A stretch of DNA of 64,000 bases from NCBI GenBank assembly GCA_004123355.1, contig SCHM01000001.1, positions 9,620,193-9,684,192 on the forward strand, in the 5' to 3' direction. A model generated the notes under the pieces. That model searched no databases, was not told the DNA's origin, and saw only the letters and a list, made by a program, of their open reading frames with translations. The stretch's first letter is position 1. Every line of letters starts with the position of its first letter. Source of the DNA: Amphirosellinia nigrospora (Eukaryota; Ascomycota; Sordariomycetes; Xylariales; Xylariaceae). Positions 36,269-48,304 of this stretch are shown piece after piece. A program made the translations under genes and the position numbers.

Positions 36269-37276
36269 CGTGACAGATAGCTGCTGGAATTGGCGGGCCG
36301 GGAGGGTTTATTCTTGTAGACGGATAATAATAGAATCGAGAGGAACAAAGCGGACGAGTTTGCCGCAAATAAAAACGAAAACCGTCGCTCTCGGTTTAGT
36401 AGCCGCGACGTGTCGTTAGGGTCCGAATATCGGGATGGGGGTTGGTTGGTTGAGCGGCCGGATAGGATCGGATGGCACAGCAGAGCAGAGCAAAGCGCTG
36501 CGGTGCGGGCGAAGGCTGCGACGAGGGAACGGGGGTGTTGGTCCAAGGATGAGACTCGGATTGGGTTTGTCTGGCAGGTATGACACGGCGCTACCGAAGT
36601 TTAGGTTGGAGGTTGGGCGCACAAAGCACAAAGCCTATCGATGCCTTTGTTGGATGTTGGTGGTGGTGGATATTGTTCTCGTGCGTGTCGTGGTCCAGTG
36701 TGGGATGTATGAAAGCGGCTCGTTGCCCCAAGCTACTAATCACAGGGCTTTTCGGCCATGAGGTTCAGGCTTGTCCGAGCTTCGAAGAGGAGAAAACTGG
36801 CAGATAGGCAGATAGCTGGATACCTGGTAGGTGGATAAGTGGGTGGAACAATGCCGACTCCAGCTGCACTCTTGATTCACCGTTGTAAAAGTAAGTGTCT
36901 GACGGCTCCACCAGCTGCCGGTTTAAGACTTTGGTGGAGAGTCCCCGTATTTGCGCCACCTACCCTAGCAGGAGCCGCAATTGTCCTTAGCTACCTCGCG
37001 GTAGTAGACATCATAGGTGCTACCTAGGTAGTTACATGTGAATAGGTGATATGGAATGTTACTCGATAACGGTACACCATGCTGTCCCAAGGTAGGAGCT
37101 GCTCAACACGCTGCGTTGCTACGTGCTTGCTAGGGTGTGGATACCTGGTTGGCCATTCTGCACCCTTTTAAGGTTGGATGGCAGGATAATAATCGGCCAT
37201 CGGCTTGCGCTGGCAATTTTTTACTCTCAGAGACATTCATGTAAACTCATGCATTCTCATATATTATAGGTCAGGA
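36269..37276. other. Promoter of ERV14 and 3' region of methionine aminopeptidase gene
   Basis: The part next to 36268 is CT/GA-rich with GAGCAGAGCAAAGC-type runs. Plus-strand frames of 60-108 codons overlap it without motifs. A CCTAGGTAG motif lies near 37022. No gene called. Confidence 0.45.
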
Positions 37277-38706
37277 CTATGTACTTCCATTTACGGCATT
37301 CTCGACTACGGGCATTGGGACCGGTCCTCCAGGTGAGGTTGGTAACCGTGCCGTCAATACCTCGACTCCGGTTTCTGTTACTAGGAACGTGTGCTCTGTG
37401 ATGATGTTAATAATTGGCACAGGGTACCCGAACAGCATGCATTCAACCTACCGAACTGAGCCGTCTTCTTCCCATCGATGGTAGTACTTGTCCAGTTGTC
37501 CGGCCATGTGACGTCGCGGTACTTGCCCAAGGCAATCATTGGTTCGATGGTAAATGTCATGCCGGGCTTGCACTCTCCAACGGCCTTGTTCTTCGCATAA
37601 TGCGGAATATTCGGCGGCGAATGGAAGTGTGTATTTACGCCGTGACCACAATACGTCCTAATAACGCTACAGTTCTTAGACTTAGCGTGTTTCTCGATCG
37701 CATTTCCGAATTCGCGTATCAACGTCCCCGGCTTGATCAGCTTGGACGCTTCATCCAAGCACTCTCGCGCCGCTTCGACTACTCGAACCGAATCGGGGTC
37801 AGCCTTTGCTTTGTCGCCAACGTAGTAGGTCTCGTTCAGGTCCGCGTGGTATCCGCCGTGGTATACCGAGACATCAAGGTTTATAATATCGCCGTCGAGT
37901 AACACTCTCTGATCTGGAATTCCGTGGCAGATCACTTCGTTCACAGAAGTGCAGAACGACTTAGGAAAGTGGTTATAATTTAAGGGCGAAGGATATGACT
38001 AGAATGTGTCAGCATATCCGCGGAAGCCCCACGACACCGGTGGGCAAAAAGCGCAGCACACCTTTCGTTCTACCGTAGCTTTATGGCAGATCTCATCGAG
38101 ATAATCGGTAGTTACGCCGGGCCTGATCTCGGCCGCTATGATATCCAGAACCTCCCGTCCTATCTTGCAGACCTTCCGCATGGCCTCTTGCCCTTTCGCG
38201 TCTAAGATGTCGAACTTGTTCCTGTTCAGGTACATCTCGCTTTTCGGATAGCCTGATTCTGCATAGTCTGGCCATGGAATATCTTTCGGCACAGTTCGCT
38301 TTTCTGACAGTGGATAGACGGGCCGGAGCGATCCGGTGTAGGCATACGAGGGAAAGGGGTTGTAAAGACCTGTGGCTGGATCGGGTTTAGATACGACTTT
38401 GGGAGTTCTGATACGATCAAGAATACCGTTCGCTGTTTTGCCCGAGGCAATTTTGTGCAGGGCCTTATGATCGCCCTGTGTGGGAAACAGTTAGTCGCAC
38501 AATCCATGATGAGCCGCCACGGGAGGCAAAGCGGGCGTGGTATATGCAGTACGAACCCAGTTCTTCTTGAAGCAATCCTGGGAGCAAAAGAAACTGTCTT
38601 TAATCCCCAGCTTTAGACATGTCGGACACTGTAGAGACCCGGCATCATTCTCGCAGTCTTTCCCCAGGCATTTCAGTTTCGCCTGGGGCTCGGGCGCCGC
38701 AGACAT
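37277..38706 (-). CDS. MAP1: Methionine aminopeptidase type 1 with N-terminal zinc finger
   Basis: Removes the starting Met from new proteins at the ribosome. The N-terminus (ATG at 38706) carries a double zinc-binding module: CLGKDCEND...CPTCLKLG then [12 protein letters not shown]. After an intron come [36 protein letters not shown] and [17 protein letters not shown]. The catalytic domain has [11 protein letters not shown] (His), [20 protein letters not shown] (two metal Asp), [17 protein letters not shown] (metal and catalytic His), FTIEPM (Glu) and, after the last intron (about 37400-37450), [18 protein letters not shown] (Glu). The stop is TAG at 37277. The introns (about 38485-38570, 37995-38060, 37400-37450) all keep frame and no base appears to be missing, in contrast to most neighbours. 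Confidence 0.95.
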
Positions 38707-39465
38707 CGTAAGGAAACGTACGAATCGATTGTATCAGTAGCTCTCTGCCGCGTGGCGCTAGTGATAGCTTCTCGGGTTTGAGCAGGTAGGGCTTAGAAGA
38801 GCAATGCGACGAGATGTACGTCGAGGCGCAAGCGGGTGCTATGTATTATTTGTTGCTCCACGAGCCAACACTTCAAGGTTATTACATATTTGGGTAGCTA
38901 CCTAGGTACTGTTGTCTCTTTTTTCCAGCACAATGGCTGCCCCACACTTCAGCCATGAAGTGGGCTGTTTCGTTGGTGGGGGTGCATGTCCGAGATTCCC
39001 GCCGACTTGCACATGTGAGGTTACCCATTTCAACGTTTATATGCATATCACAACGCTTCCACCCCAGGCGGATTTGAAGCGACTTATCGGGGCTGGTAGG
39101 ATATTCCAGTCCATTCATGTACAGCCCTTGTCAGCTTGAAGTTTCGTAGTATGTGATAGAAACGTTTCATAATCGATGTTGAGCAGATGATGAGTTCTTC
39201 CGTTTCGCTGCCCGGTACCTATCTAAACAACCTTGAAGCTTGAACCTTGAATCCATGCAAACCCTTGGCATAAGATTATACCGAGCTTAAGCGGATTAAT
39301 ACTTAGCGCCGGGTAGATGGGATGGGGTTGTCATCATTCATTCCAAGTTCTTTGTAAGTCGGACGAGAATATATTACTCACTTGAACAATTTTAAAAATC
39401 TTGCAAATGCCGGCATCTGCACCGACCTCAGCGACCATCAATCATCTCAATATAGCAATACAATC
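38707..39465. other. Divergent promoter, methionine aminopeptidase and kynurenine monooxygenase
   Basis: Shared upstream region of two divergent genes. A TACCTAGGTAC motif near 38899 belongs to the dispersed motif class. No gene called. Confidence 0.45.
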
Positions 39466-41280
39466 ATGGAGAATTCCAGCCAGAAGTACGTCGTGGTTGG
39501 TGCGGGTCCCGTCGGTTCACTGGCTGCTTTATACGCTGCCAAAAGAGGTTACCAGGTTGAGATCTACGAATTAAGAAGTGGTAAGTGCTGAATAAAGTTG
39601 AGTCGTCTGCACAACTCCATGCTCCATGGAGCGAGATGTCGTGCATAATGCACGACCATTCGGGCGACGTTATGCAACCAGCAAGCCACCACTGCCTACT
39701 AAACAGACTTTGGTCTCCTGCCGTTTACGGTCCCATGTCCTACGACTAATTGAGTTGCAGATCTTCGTGATCCCTCGACCACGCCATTGAATTTTACGAA
39801 GTCTATTAATCTTGCCCTCTCAGAGCGAGGCATCAATGCTATGCGCCATGCCGACCAAGAAAAGTTGATCCAACATGTCTTCGCAGCCACTATTCCCATG
39901 CGCGGGCGCATGATTCATGGGAGAAGTCCTGATGGCTCGCTCTACGAAGCAGCTCAGGATTATGATATTCACGGGAGGGTATGCACGCCCTCCGCAACAG
40001 TAAAAACTCGTTCCGGACCGATTGTTAACTGCGATGCAGACCATTTACGCCGTAGACAGAGCTGGTCTCAATAAACGATTGCTTGATATCCTAGACGACA
40101 TGCCAAACGTGACATTCTTCTTTAATCATAAACTCACCGGTGCAGATTTCAAGACACGAAAGGCCTGGTTTGAGTCCCGAGACCAAAGCACAACCTCGAG
40201 TCGCCCAGCTGAAATTGAAATTGATTTTGACTTCATGATTGGGGCAGACGGCGCACATTCCGCCGTAAGATATCACCTGATGAAGTATATCCGGATGAAC
40301 TACAACCAGGAATATATCGATACACTATGGTGCGAATTCCAAATCCAACCAGAAAAGCTTCAAACGACCAAGGCATTGCATCAAAGTTCCGTATCTCACC
40401 CAACCATTTACATATATGGCCAGGAAAAGAATTCATGTTTATTGCCATTCCAAGTGATGTACGTGATACTTCGCTTCCTCTGAAATTGTTATCCTACTGA
40501 CGTAAGAAAGGACGGCTCATTCACGTGCACCCTGTTCATGCCAGGCACCAAATTCGCCACACTCGAGGCCGACCCGTCCAAGTTGCCTGCTTTTTTCGAC
40601 TCGTATTTCCCCGGCGTCACATCACTCATAACACCAGAGGAGCTCATCTCGTCGTTCCAGACCAACCCCATCTTCCTCTAATTAGCATCAAATGTCAGCC
40701 ATATCATTTCTCTAGCTGTGTTGTGATTGTTGGGGATGCAGCCCACGCCATGGTACCATTTTATGGCCAAGGCATGAATGCTGGTCTTGAAGATGTGCGC
40801 ATTCTATTCTCGATCCTCGATAAACACGCGACGGCTGAGAGCAACGACCCCAATCATCATACGGCCATCAATAGTGCATTCAATAGAGCTACAGCCCTGA
40901 GCGAGTACTCTACGGTCCGTGTTGCGGATGCTCATGCCATCAATGATCTAGCCCTTCAGAACTACGTCGAGATGCGAGCGTCGGTGCTTTCACCTGTGTA
41001 TCGTGTGCGGAAGTTCCTAGAGGAGTTCTTGTCCGTTCACGTCCCGAGCTTGGGATGGCATACCCAGTATTCAAGGGTGAGCTTTGGAAACGAGAGATAT
41101 TCCGAGGTGATAGCAAAGAGCCAGCATCAGCGTCAGGTCTTAACGCGAGGGCTCCTAGTTCTACTTGTCAGCCCGCTTCTTGGATCTCTGGGCATTGTCT
41201 TGGCACACAAGCGCTCAAGCGGGATCCGAAGCCCTTTCGAGCTTCTTAGAAACTTGATAGGGCTAGCTATGAAGAATTGA
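39466..41280 (+). CDS. BNA4: Kynurenine 3-monooxygenase
   Basis: FAD enzyme that hydroxylates kynurenine on the way from tryptophan to NAD, at the outer mitochondrial membrane. Exon 1 (39466-39580) has the FAD-binding [21 protein letters not shown] 180-base intron is followed by [20 protein letters not shown] then [15 protein letters not shown], both hallmarks of the family. [16 protein letters not shown] opens after the intron at about 39979-40038. [40 protein letters not shown] and [20 protein letters not shown] then LEDV follow in order. The C-terminus has the expected membrane helix ([19 protein letters not shown]). Breaks near 40375 and 40674 look like single missing bases. An intron at about 40458-40506 joins IPSD to DGSFTC. 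Stop at 41278-41280. Confidence 0.92.
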
Positions 41281-41524
41281 GTGGTTTTTCCGACTAGTTC
41301 AAGATTTGTCGCATACATTGTCATCACTATCATGCAGTGGATTTAGGGGCTAACGACTGGCGGATCCGACTTCAGTCCGATCATACTCACTCCTTGTGTT
41401 ATTCATCATTGCAAAGAAGAATAAAAAAGCCATCAGCGCCTCTTTTATTTATATCAGCATTTTTCTTCATCGATATCCCAGATAACAATTTACACCGAAA
41501 TTTTTCCCTCCGTCTTGACGCAAA

Positions 41525-42285
41525 ATGTCTTTCGACTCATACACCGAACTACACCAAGACGTTTAAGGTCCCGGAGAGCAACGGCCTACCGCCATATAGG
41601 TCCTCGCGGATAACAAGCTCATTCAAGCATGGTCTGATAAGGTCGTGCTGGTCACTGGTGCAACATCGGGGATTGATATTGAAACTATACGAGCCATTTA
41701 TACTACCGGTGCCCGCATCTTCGTCATAGTTCGTGATACCGCGAATGTTCAAGTTGCTGTCTAACAGCTCGCCTACATTCAATTTTCTCGCGTGATGTGG
41801 GTTTCTTCTTCCGCCCACCGCCACAACAACTGCGCTCTAGACTGAGACGACGTCGGCATCTTGGACCGCTACGAGCCCTGGGTTGCGTACGGCTAGTCTA
41901 AGACGGCAATGATCTGAGCATCTAAATATATGGACCGCACCTATAGCCTTCATGGGGTGCGCTCCCTGTCTCTGCATCCTGGCGGGATCCAGATCAACCT
42001 CTCAAGTACTTGACGCCCAAGTAGATAGACATGTTCTTGGCGGACAACGAGGACATGAGGCAGATCAATTCCACTGCGCCGGATGCCTCCATGCAGGTTT
42101 GGGCTGCGACGGCTCCTGTTTGAGAAGGAAAGGGGGGCAAGTACCTCGATGACTCGAAGATCGCCGAGCCCTCGTCAGGCGCAGCTTCTACTATTAGTGG
42201 TAGATGACCCTCATGCAAATAATCCCGTGAACGAGGAGAAACTGTGGAAGCTGAGTCTAGGGTTGGCTGAACTCAAGAACCCTTG
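41525..42285 (+). pseudogene. Broken short-chain dehydrogenase/reductase remnant
   Basis: Remnant of a retinol-dehydrogenase-like SDR. ATG at 41525 begins MSFDSYTELHQDV, followed out of frame by GPGEQRPTAI. The nucleotide-binding strand DKVVLVTGATSGIDIETIRA (about 41635-41690) has Asp where the third Gly of the TGxxxGxG motif belongs. GARIFVIVRDTA follows. The central ~150 residues, including the YxxxK catalytic pair, are missing. HPGGIQINL (about 41970) and then WAATAPV, EGKGGKYLDDSKIAEP (about 42100-42165) and EEKLWKLSLGLAEL (about 42230-42280) represent the end of the protein. Stops and frame changes occur throughout. Unlike other genes in the window the loss includes a large internal segment and a motif residue, so I read this as a true pseudogene. 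Confidence 0.8.
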
Positions 42286-42916
42286 ATTCGTCCATGCCTG
42301 GCGTTATATCCTGGCCATTGTAGCTTTCGTCGTAATTCTATGAGTACCGGGTTTATTCTTAGTTACGATAACAAGATATATAACCACATACGTTTCATTC
42401 TATACATGACTCGCAGCCTTATTAGCCATAGAGCACTCATTACGGCTAGACTAGCTTAACCTTATTCGACACATCGTTTTGTAACACCAAGTATATCTAC
42501 ACAACGCTTGTTTCAACGGCATTGCTCATATAGCAACAGCTATATCTTGGTCTTGAGGGAGTAGGTATGGCTGAGGTCAGCCAAACGGATCATCGGCAAC
42601 ATTGAAGTAGCTACATTACTGTGGGGTTATTTTCCGGTATGCATATGCGCGCGAGAAAGATGCCGTACGGCGGCGGCAGACTTCCCAAGCTTTGGATTTA
42701 CTTGTCTATGAACTATAGATGGCGGTCACCTGCGTGTGTTCAAAAGCAGGTCTACCTGCCTGACAAATCGACTAGGCGGGTTTGAGTTTGCGACATCAAC
42801 GCGGGGGACTGACCCAAGCTTTGGTAGAGACAAAAACCAATCTAAAGGGAAAAGTGAATGAAAATGGGTTTCTTCGAGTAACTAAAGTAGCCTCTACCTC
42901 GTAAAGGGTGATGCAC
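42286..42916. other. Intergenic, no gene
   Basis: A+T-rich stretch between the SDR remnant and the 3' end of the TIM-barrel gene. Nothing coding recognised. Confidence 0.45.
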
Positions 42917-43752
42917 TTAATTCTCAATACGAATATCCTTAAACCGCTTCGTGTTATCCGTAATAGCAACCTCAACTGGTATTCTCTCCATACTACTAGC
43001 GCCAAAAAACCCATGAACCCTTTCGTCCGCGAGAGGACATATTCCGCATCCTTGACCTCAGCGATGGGGCCACCGTGACACAGCACGATAACATCCTCTC
43101 GGACCTTGACCGCCGCGTCGCGGATCTCCTGGATCAGCTTGACGCAGTCATCCAGGCTCTTCCCCGTCTTCCCGCCAATCCCCTTGCTCGTAGTGAGTCC
43201 CATATGCGCAACAATAATATCAGCGCCCGCCTCTGTCATCGCCACGCCCTCGTCGACGTTGAACACGTACGGCGAGGTGAGGAGATCCATCTGCGCCGCC
43301 AGCCGCACCATCTCGACCTCGAGGCCGTACCCCATCTCCGTCTCCTCGAGGTTCGCGCGGAAGGCGCCGTCGATCAGGCCGACGGTGGGGAAGTTCTGCA
43401 CGCCGCTGAACCCGAGATCTTTCAGCTGGCGCAGGAAGGTCCGCATGTCCCGGAACGGGTCCGTGCCGCACACGCCCGCCAGCACGGGGGCGCGCTTCAC
43501 GACGGGCAGCACCTCCTTAGCCATGTCGACGACGATGGCGTTCGCGTCGCCGTACGGCATCATCCCCGCCAGCGAGCCCCGGCCCGCCATCCGGAACCGC
43601 CCCGAGTTGTAGATGATGATCAGGTCGGCCCCGCCGGCCTCGGCAAATTTGGCGGACAGGCCGATGCCGGCGCCGGCGCCGATGATGGGCTGCTTGGCGG
43701 CTATGGCGTCGCGGAAGCGCTGGAGGATCTCGGCTCGTGGGATTGGGGCCAT
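42917..43752 (-). CDS. PEP-hydrolase-like TIM-barrel protein (PF09370)
   Basis: Single-exon gene of about 278 residues in the phosphoenolpyruvate-hydrolase-like/TIM-barrel family. ATG at 43752 opens [19 protein letters not shown]. The family blocks are [92 protein letters not shown] and [10 protein letters not shown]. The frame breaks near 43005. Continuing in the next frame gives [20 protein letters not shown] and the normal end, TAA at 42917. The catalysed reaction is uncertain in eukaryotes. Base composition in the 5' two thirds is markedly G+C-rich, especially at third positions, unlike the neighbours. It is divergent from the UPF0261 gene, its usual genomic or fusion partner. Confidence 0.88.
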
Positions 43753-44061
43753 GGTAGGTTTTCTTCTTCGTCTGATTTCTCTTTCGACGAATTTCCTGCG
43801 GATGGTATGATGTTATAGGCGTTGAGGCGAATTGATAGGAGGGGAGGGGATTGATTAAGTACACACATATACGACTAGACAACTACGTAAATTATGTGTT
43901 CATGTCTCAGCTCCTCAGCTTCCCCACCTTGGGGCTCATCCGCATCATAAAAAGTGCTCAAACTACGAGACAAAATGAGGATACTATTATTTGAATTAAA
44001 GATAAAGAAAACTCGGAAATACTGATTTAACGGCCCTCAAATAACCTATACTCAGCAAAAA
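43753..44061. promoter_or_regulatory. Shared bidirectional promoter of the Tm-1-like gene pair
   Basis: Only 309 bases separate the two divergent ATGs (43752 and 44062), so both genes very likely share control elements. The region next to 43752 is CT-rich on the minus strand and the side near 44062 is A-rich. I do not see a named motif. Confidence 0.55.
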
Positions 44062-45479
44062 ATGGTAGCACAAGCTGTCAACGTTGTCGTGCTCGGCACC
44101 CTCGACACTAAACTCGCTGAGCACCTATATCTCCGATCCCAGATCCTGGAAACCAACCCCTCGACCAACGTGATCTTAGTCGACGCGGGCCGCTCCGAGA
44201 CACACGATGAGGCCATCACAGTCACTCAATCCGAAGTCCACAGGCGTAGCGGCCATGACGGCTCTCTACAATCGCTCCCACGGGGCGAGGTCATCAAGAC
44301 CATGATCAAAGGCGCGACAAGCGTGATCAAAGACTTATTTGAGAAAGGCAGCGTGCACGGCATCATTTCACTCGGGGTAGCGGCGGCACAAGTATCGCTG
44401 CAGCAGTCATGCAAGGGCTGCCCGTAACCCTACCAAAGCTCATCGTCTCGACGGTCGCATCTGGCGATACAAGCTCGTACGTCGGCGAGACGGACATCAC
44501 CATGATGTATAGCGTGGTGGACATCGCGGGCTGAACGGGGTGTTGAGGGCCGTGGTCGCCAACGCTGCGGCGGCCATCGCGGGTATGGCGCAGAGTTACG
44601 CTTCTAGGAGTGCGGCGGGCCAGACATCGAATGGAAGCAAGCCGAGAAAGAAAGCCATAGGGTCACTATGTTTGGCGTCACTACCCCGGCTGTTGACGTT
44701 GCGCGGCGCGAGCTTGATGCCCAGGGATTTGAGGTCTACGTTTTCCACGCCACGGGCGCGGGTGGCCGAGCGAGTGAGTGTACTTTCTGGGAGGCGATTT
44801 CTTCCTTCCTCGGGAATCATACCATTTTCACTAGAGCTCCCCTTTTCCGATTTTACAACGAGGGCTCCCATCCTTCTAGTTTCTAAACTTGTCAGGAAGT
44901 AGATATACTAACACGAAAGAAGTGGAACGCTTGATCCGCGAGAAGCAGCTAGACGGCGTCCTCGATCTAACGACGACCGAACTTGCCGATGAATTGGGAG
45001 GCGGTGTATTCAGCGCCGGCAAAGACCGACTCACAGCCGCCGCCAAGGCCGGCGTGCCGCAGATCGTGAGCGTCGGAGCTCTAGACATGGTCAACTTTGG
45101 GCCAAAGGACACGCTGCCGGAGAAATTCCAAGATAGGAACATATTCGAACATAATCCATCGGTGACGCTCGTACGTACCACACCTGAAGAATGCCAAGAG
45201 CTCGGAAAGAGGGTGGCGAGCAGACTGCGGGACAACTGCACCAACCCTGGTGCGACCGAAGTCTGGCTCCCGCTTAAGGGGATATCAGCTATCGCGGTCG
45301 ATGGACAGGCTTTTCACGATAGGAAGGCCGATGACGCCCTGTTTGAGGCGATCAAGGGTCGGCTTGATGGTAGTGGCATTACCGTCAAGGAGGTCGATGC
45401 CGATATTAATGATTCGACATGGGCCAAAAACATAGCTCATAGGTTGGTTGAACTTATCGAGGCCAACAGTAAATCATGA
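44062..45479 (+). CDS. Tm-1-like ATP-binding protein (UPF0261, PF06792)
   Basis: Homologue of the N-terminal half of tomato Tm-1 and of bacterial UPF0261 proteins. ATG at 44062 begins [20 protein letters not shown], then VILVDAGRS. After a break near 44377 the conserved [20 protein letters not shown] and [20 protein letters not shown] follow. A break near 44533 precedes [20 protein letters not shown]. Another near 44660 precedes [18 protein letters not shown] and [14 protein letters not shown] 149-base intron (44774-44922) joins GGRA to [20 protein letters not shown]. The end is [14 protein letters not shown]...[17 protein letters not shown], stop at 45477-45479. All three breaks look like one missing base. 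In the family this domain binds nucleotide; its fungal role is unknown. Confidence 0.88.
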
Positions 45480-45604
45480 ATCGCGAGATAATGAAATACA
45501 AAATTGATATACCCCTGGCCCCAGTCTTCCTATATGGTGATACTCGACAATTATAGAATTTCGCACGAAGTAGACAGCAGCATACGACTAGTTAATACAT
45601 TTAG

Positions 45605-47489
45605 TGTTGCAATTGCAGTATTATCTACGTACGGAGTTAATATATCGGTGTTAACTGCGTACGATAGCTAATTATTAACTGCAGCATTAGCTGTTCGTAT
45701 AATAGAGTTAAGCTAGTATGTCCGCCCGATTCGGTCGTACGGTATGCTACAGTAGAATTCTTTTCGTATAAAAAAATTCTCCGTACGAAAGCCTAGCTTT
45801 TGTACAAATAGTGCTTGAGTTTTATGAAGGAGGTACGACTAAGTGAAAGGAAGGTTTTCTTGTCGATAAAAAAATTTTTTGTCTCTTATATCCTAAATAA
45901 GAAATTCTTTTACCCGAATTGGGAACCCCTCTGTTTTTACCTACCATCGTATATACTTGGTCCTTAGCATTTATTATATAAATAACTATAAATTTAATAA
46001 AATAATTTAAAGTTAAATACTTATATTAAAAATAATAATATAATATAAATAAATTATAAATTTTATTTTTAATTTTTTTTTATTATAATTATACTAAATT
46101 TAATTTTATATTAAATTTAATTATTTAATAATATATACGTTTTATTAAACCCGATTATTTAATAGTTATACGTTGTATTAAATATAATTATTTAATATTA
46201 TTCGTTTAATTATACTTATAGTTATTTTATTTTTTTATTTTTTTAATTTAATATTAATTTAAATATTTATTATTTTTAGGTTATAAATTAATATTATTAT
46301 TATAAACTTTGCTTAAATATAACTTTTATTAAGCTATTTTTTAAAAAAACTACGGTTGTTATAAAATTAGCTGTTATATTAGCGTAATAAATATAGCAGT
46401 ATTTTTTATAGAATGTTCGTTTATAACTTTTTTATTTTTTTTTGCTTTTATTATAATGTTTTAAGCGTAGTTTTAAGTTTTTGAAAACTTTAAAGCTTTA
46501 GATTAATTGTAATAAATGCTTTTTAAGTTTTCGAGTTTTTTTTTTTAAACGTTTTAGCTAGCTTATAAAATTTTTTTTAACTTATTAGCAAGCTTAGGCT
46601 TTTTTTGAAAAGTTTTTTTTTTAGACGTTTTAGCTAGCTTATAAAATTTTTTCGGACTTATTAGTAAGCTTAGGCTTTTTTTAAAAAGTTCTTTTTTTTA
46701 AATATTTTAGCTAATTTATAAAGTTTTTTTTAAACTTATTAGCAAGCTTAAGTTTTTTTTAAAAAAGATAAAAATTTAATACGTTATAAAATTAGTATAC
46801 TTTATAATAGCGTTATTACTTAAAATATAAAGTTCGTAGTTATATTTAAAATTAAAAATAGCTTATAATTATATTTAAAATTAAAAATAGCTCGTAATTA
46901 TATTTAAGATTTAAAATAATAATTTATACTTACTGGAAAACTTTTTTAATTTTACCTGGGTTAAAAATCGTTTTAAAAATTTTAATATTGTAGTAAGTTT
47001 TTTTTACCTAAAATAAAAATTAATTATTCGCTATAATATTTAACTCTTTAATTTTGCTTTATAGTTTAAAATCGTAGTTTAATTATAAATAACAATATAA
47101 TTTTAGCGTATATATTACTATTAATAAAACAAATATATAAAAAATACCGTATACTAACGTTTATATTTATAAGTAAATCTATTGCTGCTATTAATTAATA
47201 GCCGAATATTTTTATAACGTAATTATATAGTTACGCAAAAAAACAAAATATTATAGTTAATAAATTAAAATAAAATAGCAAGTTCTATTATATATAATTT
47301 ATTAAAAAAAAGCAAACTAGCATAACTAATAACTATAATTTATTTATTAACCTAAATATATAGTTCTTAAAAACTTAAGCATTTTTGCCCCTAAATTAAA
47401 GGGCTTTTAGTTAAAAAAAATAAATCGATATATACTAATATTTATTTTATTTATTATTATACAATATTATACTTTTTAGCTATTTAATA
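45605..47489 (+). repeat. Left LTR, split by a later insertion
   Basis: The first part (45605 to about 45812) runs from TGTTGCAATTGC through TCCGCCCGATTCGG to GTACAAATAGT. The remainder resumes at about 47408-47489, where AGTTAAAAAAAATAAATCGA onward corresponds to the end of the right LTR, including TAGCTATTTAATA in place of TAGCCACCCAACA. The ~1.6 kb between is a second inserted sequence, beginning GCTTGAGTTTTATGAAGG. The match between the two parts and the right LTR is my alignment by eye. Confidence 0.6.
46551..46775. repeat. Tandem repeat, three ~76-base units
   Basis: Units starting near 46551, 46627 and 46704 each read (G/A)TTTTAGCTAGCTTATAAA, then a T run, CTTATTAGCAAGCTTAGG and another T run. 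They lie inside the sequence inserted in the left LTR. Differences between units are mostly C/T and G/A. Confidence 0.75.
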
Positions 47490-48017
47490 TTAATTAGTAT
47501 TTTTAGCTAAAAAATATAAATTAGCAAAAATAAAAACAAAATTTAAACTTAGTTATATAAGCCGCGTTTTTTATATTATTTTAGTTTTTTTAATATTATA
47601 CTAATAAAAAAAAATTAATTATTTTAATGTACTTTAGTACTATATTTTCGTATAAAAATTTAATTAATAGCGTATAATTATATTACTTTTTAATTATTAT
47701 TATATAAACTATATAAAAGTTCGTAATATAACTTAATAATTTTTTCGTCTATAATATTTTCGAATATAATAAAAAAATAATTAATTATATAATAGCTAAT
47801 ATAATTAAACGTATAAAAACGTTATACTTTTAAAAAAGCAACTAAAATAATTTTTTATTTTTTTAGCTAATATTTTATATAATAGTATAGCCGAAAAAAT
47901 CGCTTAAAAAACTAGTATATTTTTAAGTTTTATATAAAAACTATTAACTTTTATACGTATAAAAATATTTATAAAACTTTAAAATAGTTATTATAAAATA
48001 AATTAATATATAAATAG

Positions 48018-48304
48018 TGTTAGGTGGCTAGGGGTACAATATTATACGTAACAATAAGTAAGATAAATATTTATATATATCGATCTATCTTTTTTAACTA
48101 TTCGTATAAAAACTAGGCCTTCGTGCAAAGAATTCTTTTATATAAAAAAAATTTTGCCGCAGTATACTATATAACTAAATCGGGCGGACATACTAGCCTA
48201 ATTTTATTATACGATTAGCTAATACTATAATTAATAATTAGCTATCGTACGTAGTTAATATTAATATATTAATTCTATACGTAAATAATACTACAATTAT
48301 AATA
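48018..48304 (-). repeat. Inverted solo LTR with AATAG target duplication
   Basis: 287-base sequence starting TGTTAGGTGGCTAGGGGTAC, the reverse complement of the right LTR end, and running to ACAATTATAATA. It is flanked on both sides by AATAG (48013-48017 and 48305-48309), the 5-base duplication expected for integrase insertion. It lies inside the larger degraded block in opposite orientation, so it is best read as a solo LTR from an independent insertion. Confidence 0.65.

Noticed and set aside
39466-41280. FAD monooxygenase as a tailoring enzyme of the RiPP cluster
   Set aside because: Its motifs are those of kynurenine 3-monooxygenase and it is separated from the cluster by three housekeeping genes.
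43075-43818. Long plus-strand frame (247 codons) opposite the TIM-barrel gene
   Set aside because: A shadow of the G+C-rich minus-strand gene; its His/Arg/Val-rich composition is what antisense of such a gene gives.
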